A DNA stretch of 64,000 nt. Origin: Candidatus Buchananbacteria bacterium CG10_big_fil_rev_8_21_14_0_10_33_19. GTDB lineage: Bacteria > Patescibacteria > ABY1 > 2-01-FULL-39-33. The notes under the pieces are model-generated. The model did not search any database and was not told the DNA's origin. It saw nothing but the letters and a program-made list of their open reading frames with translations. The translations under genes and the position numbers were made by a program. Positions within the stretch are counted from its first letter, which is position 1. Every line of letters begins with the position of its first letter. This document shows positions 34,604 through 43,427 of this stretch, piece after piece. Where the stretch lies: positions 7,839-71,838 of the forward strand of contig PEZY01000004.1 of assembly GCA_002773855.1 (NCBI GenBank), in the 5' to 3' direction.

Positions 34604-34637
34604 CAAGTTTTAGATTATTGTTTAAAATTTAGAATAT

Positions 34638-34709
34638 GGTGGCTATGGTGTAGAGGTAACACAGCAGCTTGTGGCGCTGTTATCGAGGGTTCAATTCCCT
34701 CTAGCCACC
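34638..34709 (+). tRNA. tRNA-His (anticodon GUG)
   Basis: Acceptor GTGGCTA/TAGCCAC, anticodon loop CTTGTGG (GTG), T loop TTCAATT. An additional G at 34638 pairs with C73 (34709), the special -1 base of tRNA-His. CCA not encoded. Confidence 0.97.
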
Positions 34710-34716
34710 CATGTAT

Positions 34717-34742
34717 AAACACCGCTAATTTTAACGGTGTTT
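34717..34742 (+). terminator. Terminator of the tRNA pair
   Basis: AAACACCG/CGGTGTTT stem with a ten-base loop. Confidence 0.7.
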
Positions 34743-34843
34743 ATTAATACCCTCTATCGAGAATTGAACCAATCATCCCATTGAATTGAAATTATTCTTC
34801 TAATATAGTATTATAAAAAAATAATTTAATACAAATATAAAAT

Positions 34844-35320
34844 ATGTCTACAAAAGCTAAATTGGGGGTTTTCATCGTAAATAATCAAGATCAATTACTT
34901 TTAATCAAGGAAAAAATAAAGAAAAATCCCGAACCAAGGTGGAATATAATAAAGGGAAGTTATGGTGATAATGGAATTGAAACCATATTTGATACAGCCA
35001 GAAGAGAGTGTCAAGAAGAGGTATCTGTAAAGGTAGAACTAAAAAAATCCCTGGGATGTTATATAGCCCAAAAAGAAGACGATATTAGAATACAATTCAA
35101 TTTGTTAGCAGAAATTATTGAAGGCGAACCAAAAATATCAGACACAGAAGAGCAAAAAAATTATGACGAAAATATTACCGAGTTAAAGTGGTTTACAAAA
35201 GAAGAATTAAAATCGTTAAATAAAGACGAATTTATATCAAATAGAATATTTGTAATGATTAATGATTGGATAGAGGGAGGAGAGTATCCTTTAGAAATAT
35301 TCAAAACTGTAGAAATGTAA
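34844..35320 (+). CDS. Nudix hydrolase
   Basis: 158 residues. A Nudix box is present around residues 38-59 (GSYGDNGIETIFDTARRE then CQEE), with the REcqEE metal-binding part intact; the Gly-to-Glu spacing is off by one or two compared with the canonical box. The family cleaves nucleoside diphosphates linked to another group; substrate unknown. Plus strand, directly after the tRNAs and converging on the methyltransferase operon. AT-rich with no clear Shine-Dalgarno site. Confidence 0.85.
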   Translation: MSTKAKLGVFIVNNQDQLLLIKEKIKKNPEPRWNIIKGSYGDNGIETIFDTARRECQEEVSVKVELKKSLGCYIAQKEDDIRIQFNLLAEIIEGEPKISDTEEQKNYDENITELKWFTKEELKSLNKDEFISNRIFVMINDWIEGGEYPLEIFKTVEM

Positions 35321-35329
35321 TAAAAATAG

Positions 35330-35352
35330 GGTAGCACTTCTAAAGTACTACC
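35330..35352. terminator. Terminator between Nudix and methyltransferase genes
   Basis: Ten-base arms with one mismatch and a three-base loop. The right arm contains the stop codon of the minus-strand methyltransferase. Confidence 0.6.
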
Positions 35353-36100
35353 ATTTTGTAAGCTCCAAAATAATAATCTCGTGACTGAAATTATTTTCTG
35401 GAGTTTTTTTGAACTCATATCTTGGATAAATTTTTCTTATCCAATCCAAATTCTCCTCAGTCTTTCCACCACGTCTTATTACATGTGGAAACCTGCCTAA
35501 TACCAATGCCTTAAATCCAAAATCCCTGGCTATTTCCATTATACTCTTTTGACTGTTAAATCTACTCTCTACACCCAAAAAATCAAAACACAAAATAATC
35601 AAGTGACCACCAAAAACCATATAATTGGATGAATTCGAGATTATGCGTAAAATAATATTACGTCCATCATCACCACCAAAATCATGATCATTGTAACCAC
35701 CACTCTCGCATGGCATTTGTGGGGGATTACTTATTATTAAATCAAGATCTAACTCCGTTATGCCACTAAAAACATCACTAATTATCCATTTAATGTTGGA
35801 GGAATTATCAGATGACTGACTTGCGTGTTCTATTGTGTACTCATCTATATCACTAGCAAAAACAACACTTGCTCCTGCAGACAATAGATAGTGAGCTAAA
35901 AAACCAATCTCTCCAGTTCCAATATCCAAGACTCTTCCTTGAATAGGACAATAATCTAAAACATTTGCTAATAGGAGACCGCTTTTGGGAATATAGCCAC
36001 CCTCTTTAATTCTCAATGCAACGCCTAAATTACGAGAAACAAATATTCCATTTTTCATACGAAAGTCAGAAGAATTACGATATCTGTTTGAGTTTTTCAT
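35348..36100 (-). CDS. Class I SAM-dependent methyltransferase with NPP motif
   Basis: 250 residues. SAM site VLDIGTGEIGF (~residues 56-66) and the catalytic SNPPQMP motif (~126-132), as in PrmC-like and N6-adenine-like enzymes that methylate an amide or amino nitrogen. AGGAGG lies nine bases before the ATG. Third gene of the sulfotransferase/kinase-like/methyltransferase operon. The hidden extension of the kinase frame runs through its first codons. Substrate unknown; it could be a nucleic acid, protein or small molecule. Confidence 0.8.
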   Translation of the reverse strand: MKNSNRYRNSSDFRMKNGIFVSRNLGVALRIKEGGYIPKSGLLLANVLDYCPIQGRVLDIGTGEIGFLAHYLLSAGASVVFASDIDEYTIEHASQSSDNSSNIKWIISDVFSGITELDLDLIISNPPQMPCESGGYNDHDFGGDDGRNIILRIISNSSNYMVFGGHLIILCFDFLGVESRFNSQKSIMEIARDFGFKALVLGRFPHVIRRGGKTEENLDWIRKIYPRYEFKKTPENNFSHEIIILELTKW

Positions 36101-36222
36101 ATCTCTGCCTCCTATTAAGATTTTTTATACTCAAAATAAGTTCAGCATAAGCATCCGCTCCATATTGACTACTGTAACTGTCAATTACTTCCATCGGATA
36201 AAAAACATTACTATCGATATCA
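36075..36222 (-). pseudogene. Out-of-frame C-terminal part of the kinase-like protein
   Basis: After the TGA of the kinase gene another frame stays open for about 50 codons (YDIDSNVFYPMEVIDS onwards) and stops at 36075, overlapping the methyltransferase start by 26 bases. Deleting one base in the C6 tract at 36225-36230 (minus strand) joins it to the kinase. The sequence looks protein-like and the overlap is typical of operons. Confidence 0.5.
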
Positions 36223-36915
36223 TAGGGGGGTGGCCACAAAAGCCATTAAATCTTCAACTTCGCATAATTGACCAAGATTATAAAAATCATTATTTCCAAA
36301 CAAACGTCGTAGGATTTCCTTTTTTCTTTTTGAAGATATATTTTCAATAGCCACCTTTCCAAATTCCTCAGTGAAAAGACCATCAAACAAAATATTCTGA
36401 TCTTCAATCAATAATAAACTAGAAAATTCTTCAAAAGAATAGTTTCTGATATATCTGGTGAACCCTACATCACTAACAGGACACTCCCTTAAAACAATTT
36501 TTCTTTCAAAATCGCATAACCACATTATCGAATTAAACCAATCAATAATTATATTTCTTGGAGCAAAGTCACCCCATAAAAATCCAGTCCCCTTCATGGC
36601 CAATAATAAATGTTTTAAGGTGGACAACAATCTCACCCTATCGATAGAAGAACATCCTCTAAGATATTCTTCCAAATTAGAGCCACCGCAATATATGGTG
36701 GTCAATAATTCTCTCTTATTATCCCAATTAGTAACTGGGACGACTCTAAGAGTTAATCCATCAATAACTATGGGATTCAAACACAAATGTCTCTGAGCTT
36801 CAATCATCTGTGTATATTCTCTTTGTAATGATTTCTTAACAATAACACATTGTCCATTTTTCTCTACTAGAGATACTCTAGATGAATCAAATGATAAAAC
36901 CCTTGGCAATTTCAT
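36220..36915 (-). CDS. Protein-kinase-fold phosphotransferase
   Basis: 231 residues as sequenced. Kinase-fold marks: a VIVKKSLQREY strand and helix (the ATP Lys and Glu, ~25-34), LWGDFAPRNIII (Asp116 as catalytic base, Asn121) and LCDFE (Asp135 in place of DFG). This resembles the RIO/LPS-kinase/choline-kinase group. The ATG overlaps the sulfotransferase stop by 29 bases and AAAGGA precedes it. The reading frame ends after a C6 run (36225-36230), and a plausible C-terminal part continues in another frame. Substrate unknown, probably the same molecule as its operon partners. Confidence 0.75.
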   Translation of the reverse strand: MKLPRVLSFDSSRVSLVEKNGQCVIVKKSLQREYTQMIEAQRHLCLNPIVIDGLTLRVVPVTNWDNKRELLTTIYCGGSNLEEYLRGCSSIDRVRLLSTLKHLLLAMKGTGFLWGDFAPRNIIIDWFNSIMWLCDFERKIVLRECPVSDVGFTRYIRNYSFEEFSSLLLIEDQNILFDGLFTEEFGKVAIENISSKRKKEILRRLFGNNDFYNLGQLCEVEDLMAFVATPL

Positions 36916-37819
36916 TGTTCCATTCCTTTCGTTTCATGTAATAGCCTAAGCTAGCATAAAAATTGACTAAATCATTGCAACCAGTTATTGCATATATTTC
37001 TTCTGGAGTTAAATCAGTTTTCCAGCTCTCATCAATGGAGATTAAAGTATTGTCATCATATCTCATTCTGTTACCCATTAGAGTATGACCCTTATCATCC
37101 TTGAAAGAAATCATTGAAGAAGAAAATATAATACCCAAAAAATCACAAATTCTAGACAATTCTAATTCGGGGTTTAAACATAAATCTTCATATCTGACAT
37201 GCAAAACACGTTCAGAATCAATAATACCCAGTGCTTTTTGAGCAAAATTCAGTAAGACGGGAATTTTCATTGATACTGGTCTTGAAACTCCCTTTCTAAT
37301 ACCAGCGTTCTTACTGGAAACATAAACACCTCTTGGATCTCTGGTTAATAGAATAACTTTCCATCCACCAACCCCCAACAACTTCTCTGCGATTATAATA
37401 TTTTTAGTATTATCAACAATTATGTCCCTCTCTAAAACAGATCGAAAAACACTTGTAATCAGTCCCAATCCTTCACAGCTCAAACCGAGTAAGCGATCGA
37501 GATTTTCTTCACTTAAATCAAGCTGCTTATTACTAGGCAAACTAAGTTTATGATAGACCTTGTCTGGCTCCTCAATCTTATCAATACAACAACAAAATTC
37601 ATAAATAGCATCAACACTTTCTTTATTAGTAAGTCGTTCATTTATTGAGTGAAGAAAACTACAGCCAATTTGACCACATGAACACATTACATCATCGGGT
37701 GATATTTTTCCCCAATAGGATGACTCGCCAATATGGAAAATATCTGGATGATTGTTTAACATCATACCCAATAAAGTTGACCCTGAACGAGGTAATGTAG
37801 CAATATAAACATTATTCAT
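36887..37819 (-). CDS. Sulfotransferase-family protein
   Basis: 310 residues. The PAPS 5'-phosphosulfate loop is ATLPRSGSTLLGMML (residues ~7-21) and the 3'-phosphate motif is LLTRDPRGVYVSSKNAG (~157-173). A Cys-rich insertion (MCSCGQIGCSF, ~45-55) may bind a metal. The family transfers sulfate from PAPS to hydroxyl or amino groups of sugars, peptides or lipids. First gene of a three-gene operon with a GGGAGGG ribosome site and a promoter bracketed by an inverted repeat. No PAPS-synthesis genes are seen in the window. Confidence 0.9.
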   Translation of the reverse strand: MNNVYIATLPRSGSTLLGMMLNNHPDIFHIGESSYWGKISPDDVMCSCGQIGCSFLHSINERLTNKESVDAIYEFCCCIDKIEEPDKVYHKLSLPSNKQLDLSEENLDRLLGLSCEGLGLITSVFRSVLERDIIVDNTKNIIIAEKLLGVGGWKVILLTRDPRGVYVSSKNAGIRKGVSRPVSMKIPVLLNFAQKALGIIDSERVLHVRYEDLCLNPELELSRICDFLGIIFSSSMISFKDDKGHTLMGNRMRYDDNTLISIDESWKTDLTPEEIYAITGCNDLVNFYASLGYYMKRKEWNNEIAKGFII

Positions 37820-37857
37820 TTTTTTACCCTCCCTTCGGTAATATTTTCAATGTACAT

Positions 37858-37904
37858 TTAACTGTTTAAAATACCACGTAATAACACAATTGTCAAACAG
37901 TTAA
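37858..37904 (-). promoter_or_regulatory. Promoter bracketed by a 10-bp inverted repeat
   Basis: TTGACA (37891-37896), 17 bases and TATTTT (37868-37873) on the minus strand. Perfect repeats TTAACTGTTT (37858-37867) and AAACAGTTAA (37895-37904) lie right at the outer ends of the promoter, a layout typical of a repressor binding site. Controls the sulfotransferase operon. Confidence 0.7.
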
Positions 37905-38020
37905 TCCCATTTTTTTTATAACAGAAAATGAAACAATTCAAACACTAATTAAGTAATTTTGATGATTTATCCTAAACTCCTCCCAATCAAAAGTTCTGAA
38001 TGCGTCACAAAGCCCACCCC

Positions 38021-38056
38021 AATTAAAACGACGGGCTTTATGCCCGTTTTTTTAAT
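38021..38056. terminator. Terminator-like hairpin
   Basis: ACGGGC-TTTAT-GCCCGT with A-rich left and T-rich right flanks; in the gap beyond the amidase terminator. Confidence 0.65.
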
Positions 38057-38064
38057 TAAATAAA

Positions 38065-38090
38065 AAAGAACTAACTTACGTTAGTTCTTT
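38065..38090 (-). terminator. Terminator of the amidase gene
   Basis: 11-bp stem AAAGAACTAAC/GTTAGTTCTTT with loop TTAC; overlaps the last codons of the amidase gene. Confidence 0.85.
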
Positions 38091-38543
38091 AGCTTTTAAT
38101 AAATATTCTCTGATTATTCTCATATCAATATTTTCACCAGGACAAGTTTTTACTACACCGAATAATTCTCGATGACCCAAAACATTCTCCACTGGAATAT
38201 TATACTGCGACATTTTTAAAAGCAATAAACGAAAAAGGGCATGGAGTTGTTTATTACTTGGAACAATTTTATCAAAATCACCAATCAAACAAACACCTAA
38301 AGAGTTATCATTATAGCCCAAGGCATGAGCTCCTTGAAACTGCTCTAATCTACCTGGATAAACTTTACCATTAACAGTAAACGGCCTAGTGTTGCCAATC
38401 AACCAATGATAGCCAATATCTTTCCAACCTCGTAAATATAAATGTCGAAACCTTACAAAAGCTGGCCAATCATTATTTCTTTGACTGTGGTGAATAATAA
38501 GATATTCAACTTTTTCCAACTCCAGCAAAGTTTTATCCTCCAC
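38076..38543 (-). CDS. N-acetylmuramoyl-L-alanine amidase (amidase_2/PGRP type)
   Basis: 155 residues. A zinc amidase: IIHHSQRNN (first His), GYHWLIGN, GAHALGYNDNSLGVCLIGD (Tyr/Asn region) and LGHRELFGVVKTCPG (second His and the Cys ligand). It cuts the bond between MurNAc and L-Ala. There is no signal peptide, so it acts in the cytosol, is exported another way, or is of phage type. It follows the 38561-39151 gene by 17 bases. Confidence 0.92.
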   Translation of the reverse strand: MEDKTLLELEKVEYLIIHHSQRNNDWPAFVRFRHLYLRGWKDIGYHWLIGNTRPFTVNGKVYPGRLEQFQGAHALGYNDNSLGVCLIGDFDKIVPSNKQLHALFRLLLLKMSQYNIPVENVLGHRELFGVVKTCPGENIDMRIIREYLLKAKELT

Positions 38544-38560
38544 AGTTACTATAACTGAGT

Positions 38561-39151
38561 TTAAATGGATTTAATTTCTATTTCCTTGGCTTGAAAAATA
38601 ATTAAATCACTATCACTATGTCGACTACTAATTGCTTGATAGATATCTGCCATCGATATTTCGAGACTACTAAAAACCCCTGAGAAAGAAACAGCCGCAC
38701 ATAGTCCAATATGATGACTTTTATATTCAGTTGGTGATTTTAAATTAAAATTACAGGTCACACGCCAATCTGAAATAAACTCTTCAAAACCAGCACTAAA
38801 AGGACAAGCTGAACACAATAATTTTTGATATTCAACTAGACTAATTTCTCGAGCTAATTTATGATACCAACCCCAATAATAAATCCTACCCTCTGGGGCC
38901 GACGGTAATTTTTCACCCTCGGCGACTTTAGGATAATCACTGGGCAAAATTACACCAAATTTTTCTGACAACTCGCTAGCATATTTTTGTTGAACGCTCA
39001 TGTTCTGTTTAACACTTTCAGATACTTCACCATTTGGATCATCAATTCGACCTTTATTTAAATCATGGCTCATACGAAAAATTAAGTCACCTAATAATTC
39101 AATATTACACCAATATTCTATTTCGGTTTCTGGCTGATTATCTGGTGTCAT
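38561..39151 (-). CDS. Hypothetical soluble protein
   Basis: 196 residues, no membrane segments. Acidic, with several Cys (LLCSACPFSAGF is conspicuous), and aromatic clusters (RIYYWGWYHKL). AAAGGA precedes the ATG. Likely co-transcribed with the amidase. No family recognised. Confidence 0.6.
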   Translation of the reverse strand: MTPDNQPETEIEYWCNIELLGDLIFRMSHDLNKGRIDDPNGEVSESVKQNMSVQQKYASELSEKFGVILPSDYPKVAEGEKLPSAPEGRIYYWGWYHKLAREISLVEYQKLLCSACPFSAGFEEFISDWRVTCNFNLKSPTEYKSHHIGLCAAVSFSGVFSSLEISMADIYQAISSRHSDSDLIIFQAKEIEIKSI

Positions 39152-39292
39152 TACATATTTTCCTTTGGTTTGTAAAAGTGCTATTAACCTACAAATTATC
39201 GCATATTAGATTAGAAGTCAAGAAAACATTACTCTCGATTTTTTTATAAAAATATACTATAATATGTTGATGTTAAAATAAAAAAACAAACA

Positions 39293-40501
39293 ATGAAATT
39301 ATCCAAAGAAAAAATAATTATAATTCTAACTATCTTAATCGATGTCATTGGGATTGGCATTGTTATTCCGGTTATGCCGTTTTTTGTTCAAAGCCTAGGT
39401 GCTTCGGCAATAACTATCACTTCATTATTTGCTGTTTTTGCTCTATGTTCATTTATTAGTTCACCACTTTTAGGTAGTTTGTCGGATAAGTTTGGTCGAC
39501 GACCAGCCTTAATCACCAGTTTAGCTAGCACAGCTATTGGTTGGTTTTTCTTTGCTAGTGCGCATAATATTATTATTTTATTTATTGGACGAATTATTGA
39601 TGGACTGGCGGCTGGCAACTTTACTATTGCTCAAAGTTATATGGCTGATATGTCTAAAAATGATAAAGAAAGAACGGCTAACATGGGTATGATTGGAGCC
39701 ATATTTGGCCTAGGTTTTATTATCGGCCCCATAATCGGTGCTGTCCTCTCTAACATTTCAATGGCCTTTCCTTTTTGGTTTGTGGGCGCACTGGCAACTT
39801 TAAACACCATTGCTGCCATGATATTTTTACCAGAAACCAACAAAGATCTTCATCGAGATAAGAAAATATCTATTCATCCTTTTACTCCAATTAAGGCTGC
39901 TATCGAAGATAAATTTTTAAGACCTCGATATTTAATTTTATTTTTATTTAGCTTGGCCTTTACTGTTCAGCAATCTGTCTTTGCTCTTTACACTCAAGAA
40001 GCTTTTAATTTTACGGTGGCCTCCACCAGCTATTTGATGACAGCTATGGGATTAATCATGGTTATCAATCAAGGTTTTCTACTGAAGAATTTTTGGTTGA
40101 AAAAATTTACAGAAGCTAAATTAGAAGTTTGGTTGGTACTAGTTATAGCTATGAGTTTTATATTTATGAGCTTTGCCTCTATTTATATATTTATGTCTGG
40201 TATTTTTGTAATGATGTTGTGCCAATCGGTTTTACGAGCTGTCATGTCTAGTCGTATAACTGGTTTTTCTGATCCTCGTAAAAAGGGTGAAGTAGCTGGT
40301 ATTATGTCATCAATGATGACTCTTGGTATGATTATTGGACCACTAGTTATCGGCTATATTTATATTATTAATCATCGTCTACCATTTATAATTAGTGGTA
40401 TTGTTTTATTTATAGCCTTTATAGTGGCCTATGCCTCACGACATAAAATACCAGAAAAAAAATTCCACCATGAAGAAGTGACTCCAATAGAAACCATTTA
40501 A
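39293..40501 (+). CDS. MFS drug-type efflux transporter (TetA-like)
   Basis: 402 residues with 12 predicted membrane helices. The MFS loop 2-3 motif is GSLSDKFGRRP (~residues 60-70) and the first helix has a TILIDVIGIGIVIPVMP Asp, as in TetA-type tetracycline/H+ antiporters. GRIIDGLAAGNF is the helix 4 motif. The substrate is not certain; multidrug or tetracycline-like. A TATAAT at 39258-39263 is the probable -10 region. It converges on the ATP synthase operon and shares a terminator with it. Confidence 0.88.
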   Translation: MKLSKEKIIIILTILIDVIGIGIVIPVMPFFVQSLGASAITITSLFAVFALCSFISSPLLGSLSDKFGRRPALITSLASTAIGWFFFASAHNIIILFIGRIIDGLAAGNFTIAQSYMADMSKNDKERTANMGMIGAIFGLGFIIGPIIGAVLSNISMAFPFWFVGALATLNTIAAMIFLPETNKDLHRDKKISIHPFTPIKAAIEDKFLRPRYLILFLFSLAFTVQQSVFALYTQEAFNFTVASTSYLMTAMGLIMVINQGFLLKNFWLKKFTEAKLEVWLVLVIAMSFIFMSFASIYIFMSGIFVMMLCQSVLRAVMSSRITGFSDPRKKGEVAGIMSSMMTLGMIIGPLVIGYIYIINHRLPFIISGIVLFIAFIVAYASRHKIPEKKFHHEEVTPIETI

Positions 40502-40503
40502 AC

Positions 40504-40536
40504 AAAAAATAGTCCCAGTGTTTGGGACTATTTTTT
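40504..40536. terminator. Bidirectional terminator between MFS gene and ATP synthase operon
   Basis: 14-bp stem (40504-40517 with 40523-40536) with A6 and T6 ends. Confidence 0.9.
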
Positions 40537-40537
40537 A

Positions 40538-40948
40538 TTATTTAGTCATTTGATCTAATTGCTTTTTTAAAGCGAAGTGTTCTTTCTTTAAAAATATAAT
40601 CTGATATTCACTTAACGATTCATGATTGGCTAGTTTTTGATTAATCATAGCTAAATAATCTTGAATGGAAGTTAACGACACATCACTTGCTTCATCAGCT
40701 GACATACACAAAACTTCTACAGAATTATGATGGCGATCAACATTTAAAACACCATTTTTAATATAATATTTAGCAACAGTGTCACCAAATTTTATTACTA
40801 CCTTAGAAAATACGATAGAACCAATTAAGTCTGTATGACCTGGTAAGACTACCATTCGACCAGTTTCTGTATCAATCTGAAATTCATTAACTTCTTGATT
40901 AAAAGCAGTAGCTAGTGGAGTTCTAATTGTCAGATTAAATGTTTTCAT
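40538..40948 (-). CDS. atpC: ATP synthase epsilon subunit
   Basis: 136 residues. An N-terminal beta sandwich (FQIDTETGRMVVLPGHTDLIG) and a C-terminal helical hairpin; a central-stalk subunit that links the catalytic head and rotor and can inhibit hydrolysis. Its ATG overlaps the last base of atpD, and it is the last gene of the operon. Confidence 0.95.
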   Translation of the reverse strand: MKTFNLTIRTPLATAFNQEVNEFQIDTETGRMVVLPGHTDLIGSIVFSKVVIKFGDTVAKYYIKNGVLNVDRHHNSVEVLCMSADEASDVSLTSIQDYLAMINQKLANHESLSEYQIIFLKKEHFALKKQLDQMTK

Positions 40949-42351
40949 TATTTTTCGGCTTTTTTATGTCGTGTTTTAACTTCATCAATCGAAGCAGCTA
41001 AATAGAAATGAGACTCATCAATATTATCATACTTGCCATCAAAAATACCTTTAAAGGTGGCAATGGTGTCTTCGACTTTACAATAGTTACCCGGTGTACC
41101 AGTAAACTGCTCAGCCACGTGTAAATTTTGAGTTAAGAATTTTTGAATCTTTCTCGCTCGAGAGACCACTAATCTATCTTCTTCAGATAATTCATCCATA
41201 CCTAAAATCGCAATCACATCTTGTAATTCTTTATAGCGTTGTAAAATTTGTCTAATATTTTGAGCCACTTCGTAATGATCTACACCCACAATCTCTGGTC
41301 TTAGTGCAGTAGAATTAGAATCCAGTGGATCAACAGCTGGAAACAAACCCTGAGATGCCATACCACGAGACAATACTACAGTTGAATCTAAATGAGCGAA
41401 GGTAGTAGCCGGAGCTGGATCGGTTAAATCATCAGCTGGTACATAAACCGCTTGAACGGATGTAATCGCTCCTTTTTTAGTAGAAGTAATTCTTTCTTGT
41501 AGGGCTGCCATATCAGTAGACAATGTTGGCTGATAACCAACAGCACTAGGCATACGACCAAGCAAAGCTGATACTTCTGAACCAGCTTGAGTAAAACGGA
41601 AAATATTATCAATAAACATCAAAACATCACGACCTTCATCGCGAAACTTTTCGGCAATTGTCAGACCGGTAAAGGCTACGCGCATACGTGCTCCTGGTGG
41701 TTCATTCATTTGGCCAAACACCATAGCTAATTTATCAATAACGCCTGAGTCAGTCATCTCACCAATCAAATCATTACCTTCACGAGTTCTTTCACCAACA
41801 CCAGCAAACACTGAGTAACCGCTATGAGCTAGGGCAATGTTATGGATTAATTCTTGCATAATCACGGTCTTGCCAACACCAGCACCACCAAACAAAGCTA
41901 CCTTACCACCTTTAATAAATGGGCATAAAATATCAATTACTTTAATACCGGTTTCAAAAATTTCAATTTTAGGATTTTGATCAGAAAATTTAGGTGCTTC
42001 TGCATGAATTGACCGTCTTTCAACTGATGCTTCAATTGGTTCTTTTTCATCAATTGGATCACCGGTTACATTTAAAACTCGGCCCAAAACTTCTTTACCA
42101 ACTGGAGTTTGAATAGGTAAACAGGTATCTTCTACTGCTTGACCACAATACATATTATCAGTTGTGGCCATTGCAATGGCTCTAACTACATTATTACCAA
42201 TATGATTTTGAACCTCCAAAACAACATTAATATTATTTGGAAAATTAACTTTTAAAGCTGAGTATTTTTCTGGCAAATGATCAGAAAAATAAGCGTCAAC
42301 TACCACGCCAGAAATACCAACTATTTTTCCAATGGGATTTTTTTGTTTCAT
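40948..42351 (-). CDS. atpD: ATP synthase beta subunit
   Basis: 467 residues. Catalytic subunit of F1: Walker A GGAGVGKT, GERTREGND (with the catalytic Glu/Arg), MNEPPGARMRV, and LSRGMASQGLFPAVDPLDS. The full F1Fo operon is atpI/Z-B-E-F-H-A-G-D-C in the standard order. A 177-base AT-rich gap upstream of the ATG separates it from atpG, longer than the others; it contains a GGATAA-T-TTATCC palindrome (about 42472-42484) but no gene. Confidence 0.99.
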   Translation of the reverse strand: MKQKNPIGKIVGISGVVVDAYFSDHLPEKYSALKVNFPNNINVVLEVQNHIGNNVVRAIAMATTDNMYCGQAVEDTCLPIQTPVGKEVLGRVLNVTGDPIDEKEPIEASVERRSIHAEAPKFSDQNPKIEIFETGIKVIDILCPFIKGGKVALFGGAGVGKTVIMQELIHNIALAHSGYSVFAGVGERTREGNDLIGEMTDSGVIDKLAMVFGQMNEPPGARMRVAFTGLTIAEKFRDEGRDVLMFIDNIFRFTQAGSEVSALLGRMPSAVGYQPTLSTDMAALQERITSTKKGAITSVQAVYVPADDLTDPAPATTFAHLDSTVVLSRGMASQGLFPAVDPLDSNSTALRPEIVGVDHYEVAQNIRQILQRYKELQDVIAILGMDELSEEDRLVVSRARKIQKFLTQNLHVAEQFTGTPGNYCKVEDTIATFKGIFDGKYDNIDESHFYLAASIDEVKTRHKKAEK

Positions 42352-42528
42352 AGTAATTTAATTATTTAGGGTTTATTGCCGAATAATCTTTTAATCATAA
42401 ATTTTTATAATTTTGAGATAAATTCTACAAATAATTTTTGAAATTTAGTTATACTAAGTTGAATAAATTTTTGGATAATTTATCCGAAATTTAGAAATTT
42501 TAGTAAAAGCTTTATTTGGTAATAGACC

Positions 42529-43422
42529 CTAGATAAAACTTGCACCGACAATTTCTGAAATTTCTTGAGTAATCGCAGCTTGTCTTATTTTATTCATTAA
42601 TAATGATTTTCCTTTTATCAATTTATCAGCATTGTCAGTCGCACTTTGCATAGCAATCATTCGACTAGAATATTCACTCGCTTTTAAATCATAAAAGGCT
42701 TGTAAAAATAATACATTAATAATATCTTCAATTAATCTTTCGGCTACTAAGTCTTCTGATGGCTCATAAAGAGTCACCCGTGAACGATTATTTCTAATCT
42801 TTTTAGTAAAAACTTCTGGATGAACACCAATATGTGATTGTAAAATATTATCTGATAACGGTAAAAATTGTTTAATAATTGGATAAAAAGTAAACGAATT
42901 TCTATAGTGTGGTGCTACCATATAAATTTTTTTGGCATAACTGTTGTTCCAATAATCAACAATTTTAGATATGTGATTTAAAGCCTCATACTGATTCATT
43001 TTTTCATCCAAATTTTCAAAAGACTGCAATGGTTCAATACCCTGAAATTTAATAAAATTAGTGGCTTTTCGACCAATGGTAATTACCTGTCTTTGATCAG
43101 ATTTAAGTTCTTGCCAGACTTTAGACTGAATAAACGCCCTAAATAATTGCTGGTTTAAGGCACCGCACAAACCTTTATCTGAAGAATATAGAATAAAAAT
43201 AGTTTGCCCTTGATCTCGATTTTTTAAAAAACTACTATCACTTAAATCTTCTGGATTATTAGCCAAAATATACAAAAGATCAAAAGCAAAATTTCTAATA
43301 CTGATGGCCTTAGTTTGAAACTGCCTTGATTTAGCAGCTGCTACTAATTGCATCGCCTTAGTAATTTTTTTGGTATTCTTAATACCGTTTATTTGATTTT
43401 TAATTTCCAACAGTGAAGCCAT
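42529..43422 (-). CDS. atpG: ATP synthase gamma subunit
   Basis: 297 residues. Rotor shaft: the N-terminal helix ASLLEIKNQINGIKNTKKITKAMQ, an interior Rossmann-like part with SSDKGLCGALNQQ, and a C-terminal helix ending EISEIVGASF. Normal length and placement between atpA and atpD. Confidence 0.98.
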   Translation of the reverse strand: MASLLEIKNQINGIKNTKKITKAMQLVAAAKSRQFQTKAISIRNFAFDLLYILANNPEDLSDSSFLKNRDQGQTIFILYSSDKGLCGALNQQLFRAFIQSKVWQELKSDQRQVITIGRKATNFIKFQGIEPLQSFENLDEKMNQYEALNHISKIVDYWNNSYAKKIYMVAPHYRNSFTFYPIIKQFLPLSDNILQSHIGVHPEVFTKKIRNNRSRVTLYEPSEDLVAERLIEDIINVLFLQAFYDLKASEYSSRMIAMQSATDNADKLIKGKSLLMNKIRQAAITQEISEIVGASFI

Positions 43423-43427
43423 AATAA

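Noticed and set aside
34741..34790. Fragment resembling the T arm of tRNA-His in reverse orientation
   Set aside because: Only about ten bases match (GAATTGAACC); no cloverleaf or paired attachment-site copy is seen.
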